Made by a program: the position numbers and the translations under genes | Shown here: piece after piece, positions 9,469 through 18,368 of the stretch | How positions within the stretch are numbered: the first letter of the stretch is position 1 | Layout of the letters: every line of letters begins with the position of its first letter | Source of the DNA: Ureibacillus chungkukjangi | GTDB lineage: Bacteria; Bacillota; Bacilli; Bacillales_A; Planococcaceae | Length of the DNA stretch: 64,000 nucleotides | NCBI RefSeq assembly: GCF_003217295.1 | Contig: NZ_QJTJ01000004.1 | Location: 1 to 64,000, forward strand | Direction of reading: 5' to 3' | The notes under the pieces: model-generated | What the model saw: the letters and a program-made list of their open reading frames with translations, nothing else | Told to the model about the DNA's origin: nothing | Database searches by the model: none

Positions 9469-9499
9469 TTGAAGTTTACGTTAACGTCAATGCTATAAT
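9469..9499 (+). promoter_or_regulatory. MerR-type promoter with 19-bp spacer and palindromic operator
   Basis: TTGAAG (9469-9474) and TATAAT (9494-9499) are 19 bp apart, the over-long spacing typical of MerR-controlled promoters. The spacer contains TTTACGTTAACGTCAA (9475-9490), a near-perfect palindrome resembling sites described for LiuR-type MerR regulators of branched-chain and fatty acid catabolism. It presumably binds the regulator encoded just downstream. Confidence 0.8.
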
Positions 9500-9525
9500 T
9501 TGGGAAAAGAGGGGTGAGAAGGCAG

Positions 9526-9915
9526 ATGAAAACGATTCAGGAGGTTGCGAAAGAATTCAATGTTTCAACTAGAACGCTACGATACTATGAAGAGATTGGG
9601 TTGCTTCGTCCAAGTCGTTCTGTTTCGAATCAGCGCACCTTTTCAAAGAAGGAGCTTGCTAAGCTGAAACTCATCTTTCGGGGGAAGAAATATGGATTCT
9701 CACTCGATGAAATAAAGGAGATGGTGCTTCTATTTGATTTCGACCGAACAGGCGTGCAACAGCTTGAACGAACTGTTGAATATGGCGAGCAAAAGATGAA
9801 AGAAATTGACTCCAAAATTGAAGAGCTTGTTCAAATGAAAATTGAGCTACAGGAGCTGCACACAAAATTCTATGAAAAATTGATGAATTTAAAGGGAGAG
9901 ATGGTTGATGAATAG
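9526..9915 (+). CDS. MerR family transcriptional regulator
   Basis: A 129-residue MerR regulator. Residues 1-70 form the winged helix-turn-helix (IQEVAKEFNVSTRTLRYYEEIGLLRPSR). The remainder is a coiled-coil dimerisation helix with no cysteine or other obvious effector domain, as in acyl-CoA-responsive LiuR-like regulators. ATG 9526 was chosen because GAGGGGTGA lies 8 bases upstream; GTG 9514 is a longer alternative. Its 3' end overlaps the acyl-CoA ligase gene by 8 bases, so regulator and enzymes form one operon under its own promoter. Control by an acyl-CoA is inferred. Confidence 0.88.
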   Translation: MKTIQEVAKEFNVSTRTLRYYEEIGLLRPSRSVSNQRTFSKKELAKLKLIFRGKKYGFSLDEIKEMVLLFDFDRTGVQQLERTVEYGEQKMKEIDSKIEELVQMKIELQELHTKFYEKLMNLKGEMVDE

Positions 9916-11410
9916 TTCAAATTTGTTAGCAAGAAATGCCCGAAAATATTCAAATAATGAAGCAGTAATCTGTCATGGAAGAAGAGTATCCTATAAAGAA
10001 TTGGATGAACAAGTAACACGATTAAGCAATGCCTTATTAGCTCAAGGAATCAAACAAGAAGACAAAGTGATTCTTTTTATGCCAAATGTATTGGAATTTG
10101 TGGTTAGCTATTTTGCCGTACAGCGAATTGGGGGAATCGTGGTACCAGTGAATGCGAAATTCACTCTATCAGAAGTTGAATATGTGGCTGAACACTCGGA
10201 GGCAAAGGCAATTCTAGCACATGAAGCTATTTTTGCAGCTGTTGAAAAAATCTCGGCTATCCCATTAAAAATCAAAACAGGAGCACCAACTGATGGATGG
10301 TTGAGCTACACAGAGCTTTTAACAGAAAGCGAAACTACACCAATTGACTGCCAGTTAACAGAAGACGACCTTTCTACAATTCTATATACATCTGGAACAA
10401 CGGGAAAACCAAAAGGGGTTCTTTTTAGTTATCGCAATGTCTTAGCCGTTTCGCAAATGATAGCTATCGAAATGGAAGTGAAGCCAGAAAGCCGACTTCT
10501 TTTAATGATGCCATTAACTCATTCCGCGCCACTACATTTATTTTTAATGTCTGGTGTTTTAGTAGGTTCAACAATTGTTTTAACACCAACCTTCACGCCG
10601 GATTTATTAATCGACTCGGTAGAAAATGAAAAAACGACGCACTTCTTTGGGGCACCTGTGGCATATTTGGTAACAGCTTCGAATCCAAGACTTCAAACAG
10701 CCGATCTTTCCTCGATGAAATGGTGGGTTTATGGAGGAGCACCGCTTTCTGAAAAAGAAATTCGCTTAGTTCAGCAAGCCTTTAAGACGGATAACCTATT
10801 ATGTGTTTACGGATTAACTGAGGCAGGTCCAAGTGGGGCATTATTGTTTAATGATGAACATGAACAAAAGGCTGGGAGCGTCGGCAAGCGTGCACCGTTC
10901 GGGACAGAGCTTAGAATTATCAACGAAGATGGGGAAGATGTTGCTGAAGGTGAAATCGGTGAAGTGGTTTTATACGGCGAGGGTAATATGGTCGGTTATT
11001 ATCGAGATGCTGAGGCAACAAAAGCAGCCTTTATAAATGGCTGGGTAAGGACGGGTGATTTAGCTCGATTTGATGAAGACGGCTTTATTTGGATAGTGGA
11101 CCGAAAGAAGGACGTTATTATTTCAGGTGGGGTCAATATTTATCCAAAGGAAATCGAGGATCGTATGCTTCAATTTGAGGGTATTTTTGAAGTAGCAGTT
11201 ATTGGTATTCCTCATGAAGAATGGGGCGAGACGGTAAAAGCAGTATATGCGACGAAAACGCCGATCGATGAAGAGAAGCTTAAAGCCTATTTAACTGAGC
11301 ATCTAGCGAAATATAAAGTGCCAAGGGTATTTGAACAAGTGGAAGCGCTACCAAGAAATGCTTCAGGGAAAATTCTAAAACAACAATTGAAGCAACAGGT
11401 GGTGAACTAA
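9908..11410 (+). CDS. Acyl-CoA synthetase (AMP-forming)
   Basis: A 500-residue ANL-superfamily ligase that activates a carboxylic acid to acyl-AMP and then acyl-CoA. The phosphate-binding loop YTSGTTGKPKGV is at residues 160-171. Further motifs include YGLTEAG, TGDLARFDEDGFIWIVDRKKD, and the catalytic Lys in LPRNASGKILK near the C-terminus. ATG 9908 overlaps the MerR gene end. It is followed without a gap by an acyl-CoA dehydrogenase gene, suggesting that a fatty or branched acid is activated and then dehydrogenated. The chain-length preference cannot be read. Confidence 0.92.
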   Translation: MNSSNLLARNARKYSNNEAVICHGRRVSYKELDEQVTRLSNALLAQGIKQEDKVILFMPNVLEFVVSYFAVQRIGGIVVPVNAKFTLSEVEYVAEHSEAKAILAHEAIFAAVEKISAIPLKIKTGAPTDGWLSYTELLTESETTPIDCQLTEDDLSTILYTSGTTGKPKGVLFSYRNVLAVSQMIAIEMEVKPESRLLLMMPLTHSAPLHLFLMSGVLVGSTIVLTPTFTPDLLIDSVENEKTTHFFGAPVAYLVTASNPRLQTADLSSMKWWVYGGAPLSEKEIRLVQQAFKTDNLLCVYGLTEAGPSGALLFNDEHEQKAGSVGKRAPFGTELRIINEDGEDVAEGEIGEVVLYGEGNMVGYYRDAEATKAAFINGWVRTGDLARFDEDGFIWIVDRKKDVIISGGVNIYPKEIEDRMLQFEGIFEVAVIGIPHEEWGETVKAVYATKTPIDEEKLKAYLTEHLAKYKVPRVFEQVEALPRNASGKILKQQLKQQVVN

Positions 11411-13078
11411 ATGAAGGTTTTGCAATCTTCTAGTAAAAGAGAATCAAACTTTTTTGAAAATGATGAGACGCTTCACAAAATACTAGAACAAATGCTGGAA
11501 CCGAAGCTCTTAGAATATGCAAAACGAGAATTGCAGGATTTTGGGGAGCTAGTTGCCGGTGAAATTGATGAACGGGCAAAGCATACTGATAGGGAGGGAG
11601 AGCCTCGACTAAAACGATACAATAAATACGGTGAGGAAACTTCAGAGGTATGGGTCAATGAAGGCTACAAACAGACAATTCAGCAATCCTATAATACTGG
11701 AATCGTGGGCTATGTCCATAAAGAAATTCCACAGTTAGGGAAAAAGGGGAACTATGTTTATAGCTTTGCACAGGGCTATCTGCTTTCTCATGCCGAACCA
11801 GGCTTTTATTGTCCAGTGACGTTAACGATGGCAACAGCCTATTTACTGGATCATTATGCAAGTGAGGAATTGAAGGCACGATTTCTTCCCTATGTTTGTT
11901 CAACAGGGGAAGTGGAATTATTTGAAGGAGCTACCTTTTTAACGGAACGACAAGGTGGATCCGATGTAGGTGCAAACGTGGTTAAGGCACGTTTTGATGG
12001 AGAAGGCTACCGGTTATATGGCGAAAAATATTTTGCTTCAAATGCAGGAATGTGCGGAGTTGCCATGGTATTGGCACGTATCCCTAACGCACCAGCAGGG
12101 TCAAAGGGGCTGACGCTTTTTGCAGTACCGTGGAAAAATGAAGATGGCTCAGTCAACGGGCTAAGAATTCGCCGGCTAAAGGATAAATTAGGCGTTCGTG
12201 CAGTGCCGTCTGGAGAAATAGAGTTTGATGGTGCGCGTGCCTATGTTGTTGGGGACCCAAGTAAGGGCATATACTATATGCTTGAAGCTCTAAATCTCTC
12301 TAGGATTTGTAATGCTGTAGCTTCAGTAGGGATTATGCGACGTGCGTTTCTAGAAGCGAAGCACTATGTTTCCAATCGTGAGGCATTCGGGCAAAGCTTG
12401 ACGAACTACCCGATGATTCAGGATTCTTTAGGGAAATTAGCAGCAAAACTACATGTGGAAGTAGCTGCTACATTTGATTTGATTCAGCAATATGATCTTG
12501 TTACGAATGGGAAGGGAACTACGAGAGAAACGGTTTTGAATCGATTGTACATCGCTATTATGAAGAAGGAAACGGCAGAGCATGCAGTCAAATTTGCAAG
12601 TGAAGCCATCGAACTTCATGGAGGAAATGGCTATATCGAAGACTTTGTCACACCGCGATTATTACGGGATGCACAGGTTCTGACGGTGTGGGAAGGTACG
12701 GCGAACATTTTAGCCCTTGAGGTCATTCGATTATTTAAAAAGTATGATGCACATAATTTATTTATTGAAGAAATGAATAAGCGATTACTAGCAATTCCAA
12801 CATCAAAGTTGAAAGAAATCGTCGAAGTTCAATTAAATGTAATCGATAAGCAGCTACAGCTATTTGTTTCCTTAGATGATGCCACACAAACTTATGATGC
12901 AAAGGCAATTACAGAAAAAATGGCCCTTATTTATGAAAGTGTCATCGCTATAGAATGGGCAGCTCAATTTGGAGATAAATATGAAAAGTTAGCGGAAATC
13001 TATTTAGAAGAAACCTGGGAGCTGCGTAAAGTAGGTGACCCAATGAAAACTGTTCAGTATTTCCATGAAATAATCTAA
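11411..13078 (+). CDS. Acyl-CoA dehydrogenase, long AidB/DmdC-like type
   Basis: A 555-residue FAD-dependent acyl-CoA dehydrogenase, longer than the usual 375-400 residues because of N- and C-terminal additions found in AidB- and DmdC-like members. Motifs include FLTERQGGSDVGAN, GSKGLTLFAVP and GGNGYIEDFVTPRLLRDAQVLTVWEGTAN-type sequence, where the Glu of WEGT is the expected catalytic base. The start codon directly follows the acyl-CoA synthetase stop codon. Last gene of the MerR operon; a terminator follows about 70 bp later. Confidence 0.9.
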   Translation: MKVLQSSSKRESNFFENDETLHKILEQMLEPKLLEYAKRELQDFGELVAGEIDERAKHTDREGEPRLKRYNKYGEETSEVWVNEGYKQTIQQSYNTGIVGYVHKEIPQLGKKGNYVYSFAQGYLLSHAEPGFYCPVTLTMATAYLLDHYASEELKARFLPYVCSTGEVELFEGATFLTERQGGSDVGANVVKARFDGEGYRLYGEKYFASNAGMCGVAMVLARIPNAPAGSKGLTLFAVPWKNEDGSVNGLRIRRLKDKLGVRAVPSGEIEFDGARAYVVGDPSKGIYYMLEALNLSRICNAVASVGIMRRAFLEAKHYVSNREAFGQSLTNYPMIQDSLGKLAAKLHVEVAATFDLIQQYDLVTNGKGTTRETVLNRLYIAIMKKETAEHAVKFASEAIELHGGNGYIEDFVTPRLLRDAQVLTVWEGTANILALEVIRLFKKYDAHNLFIEEMNKRLLAIPTSKLKEIVEVQLNVIDKQLQLFVSLDDATQTYDAKAITEKMALIYESVIAIEWAAQFGDKYEKLAEIYLEETWELRKVGDPMKTVQYFHEII

Positions 13079-13148
13079 TAGTGATGGGAGAGTGCTTAAA
13101 AAAAGAAAGGGTGCTCTTCTGAAGTGAAAAGTGTAAATACAATTTGTG

Positions 13149-13190
13149 AAAAAGCATGGCGATCGTAATCGAGTTCGCCATGCTTTTTAT
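13149..13190 (+). terminator. Terminator of the MerR-acyl-CoA operon
   Basis: AAAAAGCATGGCGA pairs perfectly with TCGCCATGCTTTTT. Confidence 0.9.
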
Positions 13191-13194
13191 TTAA

Positions 13195-13390
13195 GCGGAA
13201 AATTTTCGGTTAATGGTTCAAATAGAGGCCTAACAAGCAGAAATAAGAGAAGATTTTCCTGTTAATCTCTATATAATAAGCCGAAATTCACGGGTTTTGG
13301 CAAAATAAGCGGAAAAACTTCCTTTAATTCAATGAAAATATCACTATATTTCAATTTAGAAGGAAATTTTTCGGTTATTCTTCAACCCTT
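13195..13390. repeat. Dispersed intergenic repeat, copy 1
   Basis: AT-rich noncoding sequence with recurrent AAGCGGAAA/AAGCCGAAA words. The segment ATAAGCCGAAATTCA, about 25 variable bases, then AAAAACTTCCTTTA recurs at 41910-41965 with the same spacing. This fills most of the 460-bp gap before the next gene. Confidence 0.6.
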
Positions 13391-13460
13391 AACCACTCCA
13401 AAACCGCAATCCATTTTAAGAGACTCACCAGCTTACAATCCATATTAAGTTACTAAGAAT

Positions 13461-13490
13461 TTGACGGATGAAAGAAGCTAAAAGTAAAAT
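13461..13490 (+). promoter_or_regulatory. Sigma-A promoter of the acyl-CoA dehydrogenase-like gene
   Basis: TTGACG (13461-13466) and TAAAAT (13485-13490) with an 18-bp spacer, about 50 bp upstream of the gene. Confidence 0.6.
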
Positions 13491-13539
13491 AGACTTATAA
13501 GATAGAGAGCGGATTTAGTCTGATAAGGAGATGGCGAAT

Positions 13540-14730
13540 TTGAAAGGTTTATTTATTAAGACTGAAGAACAACGAAAATGGTTAAAAAAGCTAGCAACCC
13601 TAGAAGCAGAATTCAAAGTTAATGCCCAACAAATTGATGAACAATCAATCTTTCCTCGCGAGCATATTCAAAAGCTACGTGATATCGGGTATACGAAAAT
13701 TACCTTACCGAAAGAATTAGGTGGCGACGGTTTTACTATTTATGATGCTATTTTGTTACAGGAAACCCTAGCGAGCTACGATGGAAGCACAGCGCTTTCA
13801 ATAGGCTGGACGGTATTAACGGTGGGTGAATTATTTGAGAATAAATATTGGGAGCCTGCGAAGCTAGCGGCCTTTGCTAAAGAGGTAGAAAAAGGAGCAA
13901 TTATTAACAGGGCTGTAAGTGAAGCGGCAACTGGCAGTCCGATTCGTGGAGGGCGCCCTGGCACGACGGCAAAACGTGATGTGGACAACTGGATTATTAA
14001 TGGGCGAAAAAGCTATACGACTGGCTCACCTGAGTTAGACTACTTTTTAACCTCTGCATGGATTGAGGACGAGGAGAAAATCGGCTTCTTTTTAATACAT
14101 AAAGATACACCAGGGATTTCTATAGAGGAGACCTGGGACGTTATTGCAATGCGTGGAACAGGGAGCCATGATTTAGTGTTGAATGCCGTGAAATTGGATG
14201 CATCTGATTTGGTAGAAGTCCCTAACTATACGACAGGCTTCAAATTGAATGGATGGCTGCTCATGATTCCCGCAACATACCTAGGAATTGCACAAGCAGC
14301 ACGTGACTATGCAATACAATTTGCCAAAACTCATTCACCGAACAGCATTCAAGGGACAATAGCTACGTTACCGAATGTTCAAGCATTGCTTGGTGAAATC
14401 GAATTGGAATTAGCCCAAGCCCGATTTGCATTATATGGTGCTGCACAAAGCTATGTGGAATTGAAAGCGAAAGAACAAAAGGGTAAAACGCTAACAGAAC
14501 AGGAAGGCTTGGTTATTGTTAATGCAGTAAATGTAGCAAAGCATGTTGTCACTAATGCTGCCATTACTGTAGTCGATAAAGCGATGCGAGTAGTTGGAGC
14601 AAAAAGCCTACAGCGCTCAAACCCGCTACAACGTTATTACCGTGATGTGCGTGCGGGACTCCATAATCCACCAATGGATGATTTAACGATAAAAAAATTA
14701 GCTGAAATGGTACTGAACGAAAAAGCATAA
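13540..14730 (+). CDS. Acyl-CoA dehydrogenase family protein without the usual catalytic Glu motif
   Basis: A 396-residue protein with the acyl-CoA dehydrogenase fold (LPKELGGDGFTIYDA, GSPIRGGRPGT, MRGTGSHDL). The C-terminus has YYRDVRAGLHNPPMDD where classical members have a YEGT catalytic Glu motif. This resembles the YdbM-like or DszC/monooxygenase-like subgroup, so dehydrogenase activity is uncertain. I prefer TTG 13540, because AAGGAG (13525-13530) lies 9 bases before it; ATG 13531 directly abuts the Shine-Dalgarno sequence. It appears monocistronic. Confidence 0.82.
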   Translation: MKGLFIKTEEQRKWLKKLATLEAEFKVNAQQIDEQSIFPREHIQKLRDIGYTKITLPKELGGDGFTIYDAILLQETLASYDGSTALSIGWTVLTVGELFENKYWEPAKLAAFAKEVEKGAIINRAVSEAATGSPIRGGRPGTTAKRDVDNWIINGRKSYTTGSPELDYFLTSAWIEDEEKIGFFLIHKDTPGISIEETWDVIAMRGTGSHDLVLNAVKLDASDLVEVPNYTTGFKLNGWLLMIPATYLGIAQAARDYAIQFAKTHSPNSIQGTIATLPNVQALLGEIELELAQARFALYGAAQSYVELKAKEQKGKTLTEQEGLVIVNAVNVAKHVVTNAAITVVDKAMRVVGAKSLQRSNPLQRYYRDVRAGLHNPPMDDLTIKKLAEMVLNEKA

Positions 14731-14824
14731 TAAAACAAGTTTAATGGATCAATGATACTCGAAAAGTTTTATACATTCTTTTCCATAAATAAAGTATAAT
14801 AGAGAGAAATAATTTCATAGCTAG

Positions 14825-15030
14825 TAAAGGTCTTTTTGCAAAGCTTTGCAAAAAGAGTAAAAGGGAAGTTGGTGAAAGTCCAACGCTGTCCCGCAACTGT
14901 AAATGGGAGTGCCCCTAAAGTCCACTGTTACGAAAGGCTCGTAATGGGAAGGAGGGGAGCATGATGAACATAAGCCAGGAGACCTGCCTTTATGATAACG
15001 ATTCAAACCTTACGAGGATAGGGGGAGTAC
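14825..15030 (+). promoter_or_regulatory. Cobalamin (adenosylcobalamin) riboswitch
   Basis: The conserved core is plain: GGGAAGTTGGTGAAAGTCC at about 14861, CCCGCAACTGTAA at 14890-14902 and the B12 box AGCCAGGAGACCTGCC at 14975-14990. A TATAAT at 14795-14800 may be its -10 box. The P1-like flanks and a downstream terminator fit a transcription-attenuating B12 element that switches off the btuC operon when cobalamin is plentiful. Confidence 0.96.
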
Positions 15031-15056
15031 TGCGATTGTAATTCTATTAATTACAA

Positions 15057-15097
15057 AAGTCTCCCTTTTGACTTGGCTAGGGAGGCTTTTTATTTTT
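15057..15097 (+). terminator. Riboswitch expression-platform terminator
   Basis: GTCTCCCT pairs with AGGGAGGC and is followed by TTTTTATTTTT. GGGGGAG at 15021-15027 could pair with the CTCCC arm instead, giving an antiterminator. This is inferred from base pairing only. Confidence 0.8.
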
Positions 15098-15117
15098 ATG
15101 AAAACAAAGGTGAAGCA

Positions 15118-15186
15118 ATGAAATACAATTCAATTTCTACTAAAAAATATAATATTGTAAAGAATAGTGTTGGGGTCGTGTTGTGA
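15118..15186 (+). CDS. Candidate 22-residue leader peptide coupled to btuC
   Basis: An ATG with a good ribosome site (AAAGGTG 7 bases upstream) opens 22 codons and ends in TGA overlapping the btuC GTG start as GTGA. The peptide is basic, rich in Lys, Asn and Val, and lacks a recognisable domain. btuC itself has only a weak GGGG upstream, so reading this ORF may deliver ribosomes to btuC. It occupies the place of btuF in B. subtilis-type operons but shows no similarity to a binding protein. It may be fortuitous. Confidence 0.4.
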   Translation: MKYNSISTKKYNIVKNSVGVVL

Positions 15187-16178
15187 AAAAGAAAATGGTA
15201 TTTGCTTATAGTTCATCTATCTTAATTTTATTCGTTAGCATTTGGCTTGGGGTTTCGATTGGCTCTGCAGATATACCTCTTTCAACATTATGGGATAACG
15301 AGACCAATCCAAGTGCTTATAGTATATTATGGGGTATTCGAATGCCTCGTGTAATTTTAGCTGGACTTGTCGGGTCGTCACTTGCCATTGCAGGGGCAGC
15401 CTTTCAAGGATTACTTAAAAATCCTTTGGCAGATCCATATACACTTGGTATTTCCTCCGGTGCTTCTGTTGGAGCAGTGGCAACGATTTTCTTCAGTCTT
15501 TCAATACCGGTACTCGGGTCTTACACTCTGCCGTTATTCGGGATGGTCGGTGCATTTCTTTCAATGATTCTTGTCCTATCCTTTGCAAGACTAATCGACC
15601 GTTCTATGAAAATGGAAACACTTATTTTAACAGGGGTCATATTCAGCTCCTTTTTAGGATCCTGTATTTCATTAATGATTGCACTTACAGGCCAACAGCT
15701 CCGTGAAATTACAAGCTGGTTACTGGGTAGTGTGTCTATGCGTGGATGGCCATATGTGCAAATGATTCTACCTTTTGTTGTAATTGGTGTTATTTTATTG
15801 TGGTTAAATCGTCGAGAATTAAATGCCATGATGTATGGTGATGAACGAGCACAAGCTTTAGGAGTTAATGTGAAGTTGAGAAAGTATTTAATTCTGGCAG
15901 GAGGTTCGATGCTAACAGGGGCGGCTGTTTCGGTTTCAGGTACTATTGGCTTTGTAGGATTAGTCGTTCCACATATGACGCGTATGCTTTGGGGTACTGA
16001 TCATCGTCATTTACTAACGCTGTCATTTTTAAATGGAGCAAGTCTATTGATAATTTGTGATCTTGTTTCTCGAACGATTATCACACCATCTGAACTGCCG
16101 ATTGGTGTTATTACAGCCTTTATCGGCGCGCCAGTCTTTTCATATATCTTCTTTAAGCAACGAAGAAGTAGGGGGTGA
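15183..16178 (+). CDS. btuC: Cobalamin ABC transporter permease BtuC
   Basis: A 331-residue FecCD/BtuC-family permease with about ten hydrophobic segments. The conserved FQGLLKNPLADPYTLGISSGAS and GTIGFVGLVVPHMTR loops mark the family. GTG 15183 is preceded by a weak GGGG site and overlaps the stop of a short leader ORF. It is directly downstream of a cobalamin riboswitch and 4 bp before the ATPase gene, which identifies the substrate as B12 or another corrinoid. No binding-protein (btuF) gene is present next to it. Confidence 0.92.
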   Translation: MKKKMVFAYSSSILILFVSIWLGVSIGSADIPLSTLWDNETNPSAYSILWGIRMPRVILAGLVGSSLAIAGAAFQGLLKNPLADPYTLGISSGASVGAVATIFFSLSIPVLGSYTLPLFGMVGAFLSMILVLSFARLIDRSMKMETLILTGVIFSSFLGSCISLMIALTGQQLREITSWLLGSVSMRGWPYVQMILPFVVIGVILLWLNRRELNAMMYGDERAQALGVNVKLRKYLILAGGSMLTGAAVSVSGTIGFVGLVVPHMTRMLWGTDHRHLLTLSFLNGASLLIICDLVSRTIITPSELPIGVITAFIGAPVFSYIFFKQRRSRG

Positions 16179-16182
16179 AACT

Positions 16183-17643
16183 ATGCTAAAGGTTCATAAT
16201 ATTTCTGGCGGTTACGGAGCGGCTCCTATTCTATCAGAAATTTCATTTCAAGTTGAAAAGGGAAAAATGATAGGCATACTTGGTCCGAACGGGTGTGGGA
16301 AGTCAACGCTATTGAAGGTAATCAGCGGCATAATGAGTCCTACTTTTGGAAATGTCTTCATAGATGGCAAGGAGATAGATCAATACTCAACACGTGAGTT
16401 AGCTAAAAAGATGACGATTTTACCGCAATTACACGCAACTGCATTTTCAAGTACGGTACGGGAGACAGTTTCCATTGGTCGATATCCCCATCAATCAGGC
16501 TTCTTTTCAAGCTGGAGAGCTGAAGATGAAAGTGCCGTAAAAAAGGCGATGCAGCAAACGGATATTGAGAAATATGAAAATCATTATTTAGAGTTTTTAT
16601 CGGGTGGGGAGCAGCAACGAGTTTTTATAGCCCAGGCTTTAGCCCAGGCATCTAGTTTACTGCTGCTTGATGAGCCAACGAATCATTTGGATATTGCACA
16701 TCAAAAGCAAATATTGGATATGATTCGAAAGGAAGTAACTGAAAATGATTTAACCGTTGTGTCCGTTTTCCATGACATTAACCTGGCATCACTCTACTGT
16801 GATGAAATACTTTTAATGGAAAAGGGAAAAGTGAGAGCATATGGTGCCCCTCATGAGGTCTTGCTTGAGGAAAAGGTTATGGCTGTTTACGATACAAGGA
16901 TTTCAATCCAAGCACATCCAGAGCAGCCGAAGCCACAAATGACGATTTTACCTGATTTGCAGGACACCCTTGAAAAAGTAATTACAGTCGAGCATTTAAA
17001 CATCACCAATGAATATGTTGAATTTAAATCTCCTTTTCCTTTAAAGGTGCTATCATCTGCTGTACATAATGCGGGTATGGGTTGGTTTGCGAATTTTGTA
17101 AATCGCACCGTAGCCCCCAATTATGATATTGATAATGTGAAGGAAGAATATTATCAATACTTAGTTGATAAAGACTTTTCCCCGACAAATACAGTTGGTA
17201 TGATGACTGCTGTTGATACAAAAAAGGCAGTAGTTAAAAACTATAGCATGCCATTTGGTGAAGTAATTGTAGTAGTTACAGCGGGAGTTGGAAATGCCAT
17301 TGATGTCTCCCAAAGCTATAAACGTAACGATTTCTTTCGTGTTGGTACCATTAACACATGGGTGCTTATTAACGGAAAATTATCGGATGAGGCCTTTGTG
17401 CAGGCAATGATGACAGCAACCGAAGCAAAATCAAAAGCGTTGCAGCATGAAGAGGTTTACGATTCAGTTTCGAATACCATTGCGACAGGTACGCCAACAG
17501 ATAGCTTATTGATTGCCTCAACACAGGCAGGAGAGTTAATGCAATATGGGGGTCCGATTACTGAAGTCGGTCAGGTAATAGGTAAAGGTGTGTTCGAAGC
17601 AACCGTAGAGGCAGTTCAATCTTATCGAAAAGGGGATAGATAA
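16183..17643 (+). CDS. btuD: BtuD ATPase fused to CbiZ adenosylcobinamide amidohydrolase
   Basis: A 486-residue fusion. Residues 1-255 are an ABC ATPase with Walker A GPNGCGKST (34-42), signature LSGGEQQR (139-146) and Walker B LLLLDEP (159-165). Residues of about 275-480 form a CbiZ domain (NAGMGWFANFVNR, VVTAGVGNAID, ATGTPTDSLLIA), which hydrolyses adenosylcobinamide for corrinoid remodelling. The same fusion occurs in B. subtilis YvrA. The ATG at 16183 with AGGGGGTGA upstream is right; an upstream in-frame start would lie inside btuC. The protein would power import and salvage imported corrinoids. Confidence 0.93.
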   Translation: MLKVHNISGGYGAAPILSEISFQVEKGKMIGILGPNGCGKSTLLKVISGIMSPTFGNVFIDGKEIDQYSTRELAKKMTILPQLHATAFSSTVRETVSIGRYPHQSGFFSSWRAEDESAVKKAMQQTDIEKYENHYLEFLSGGEQQRVFIAQALAQASSLLLLDEPTNHLDIAHQKQILDMIRKEVTENDLTVVSVFHDINLASLYCDEILLMEKGKVRAYGAPHEVLLEEKVMAVYDTRISIQAHPEQPKPQMTILPDLQDTLEKVITVEHLNITNEYVEFKSPFPLKVLSSAVHNAGMGWFANFVNRTVAPNYDIDNVKEEYYQYLVDKDFSPTNTVGMMTAVDTKKAVVKNYSMPFGEVIVVVTAGVGNAIDVSQSYKRNDFFRVGTINTWVLINGKLSDEAFVQAMMTATEAKSKALQHEEVYDSVSNTIATGTPTDSLLIASTQAGELMQYGGPITEVGQVIGKGVFEATVEAVQSYRKGDR

Positions 17644-17645
17644 TT

Positions 17646-18206
17646 ATGAAGCTTTACACAAAAACAGGGGATAAAGGAAAAACAAGTTTAATAGGTGGAC
17701 GCGTTAATAAGGATGATCTGCGTGTAGAAGCCTATGGCACAATCGATGAGCTAAACTCGTTTATTGGCAAGGCCGTAACGGAATTAGATTCAACAGTTTT
17801 TAAAGATTTACTAGAAGACCTTGAAACAATTCAGCATGAGCTATTTGACTGTGGTGGTGATTTAGCAAATGTCATGAAGGAACGAAAAATAACATTGCAG
17901 GAAGCATCTATTGAGGTATTGGAAAAAAGAATTGATGCCCTATCTGATGAAGCGCCGCCTTTAAAGAGATTTATCTTACCTGGTGGCACACCGGCAGCTG
18001 CAACACTTCATATTGTAAGAACAGTGACACGTAGAGCAGAAAGACAAGTAGTAACACTTTTAAATGAAGTAGAGGATGCGCCTGCTATTATCCAGAGATA
18101 TCTAAATCGTTTATCGGATTACTTCTTTGCCGCTGCACGTGTTGTAAACTTCCGTTCGAATGTAAAAGATATTGAGTATATTCGTAGTGGAGATGTATTT
18201 AAATAA
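17646..18206 (+). CDS. yvqK: Cob(I)alamin adenosyltransferase, PduO type
   Basis: A 186-residue cytoplasmic enzyme that transfers the adenosyl group of ATP to cob(I)alamin to make adenosylcobalamin. The ATP-binding N-terminus YTKTGDKGKTSLIGG and the motif RRAERQVVTLL, with a C-terminal NRLSDYFFAAARV, are diagnostic of the PduO-type family. It begins 2 bp after btuD-cbiZ and is the last gene of the riboswitch operon. Its product supplies the cofactor needed by IcmF about 8 kb downstream. Confidence 0.94.
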   Translation: MKLYTKTGDKGKTSLIGGRVNKDDLRVEAYGTIDELNSFIGKAVTELDSTVFKDLLEDLETIQHELFDCGGDLANVMKERKITLQEASIEVLEKRIDALSDEAPPLKRFILPGGTPAAATLHIVRTVTRRAERQVVTLLNEVEDAPAIIQRYLNRLSDYFFAAARVVNFRSNVKDIEYIRSGDVFK

Positions 18207-18216
18207 TTTGAGTGAG

Positions 18217-18252
18217 AAAACAATCCTTCTTAAACGGGATTGTTTTTTTATT
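18217..18252 (+). terminator. Terminator of the btu operon
   Basis: AAACAATCC pairs with GGATTGTTT and a T run follows. Confidence 0.88.
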
Positions 18253-18368
18253 AGCTTAGAGGGCTTATTTAATCACTGTTATTATAGTGAGAATAATACT
18301 ATAGCATAGAAAAAAGATGTATATTTAACAAAGTATCAATATATTATTAGAAATTTTCGAACAATAGA

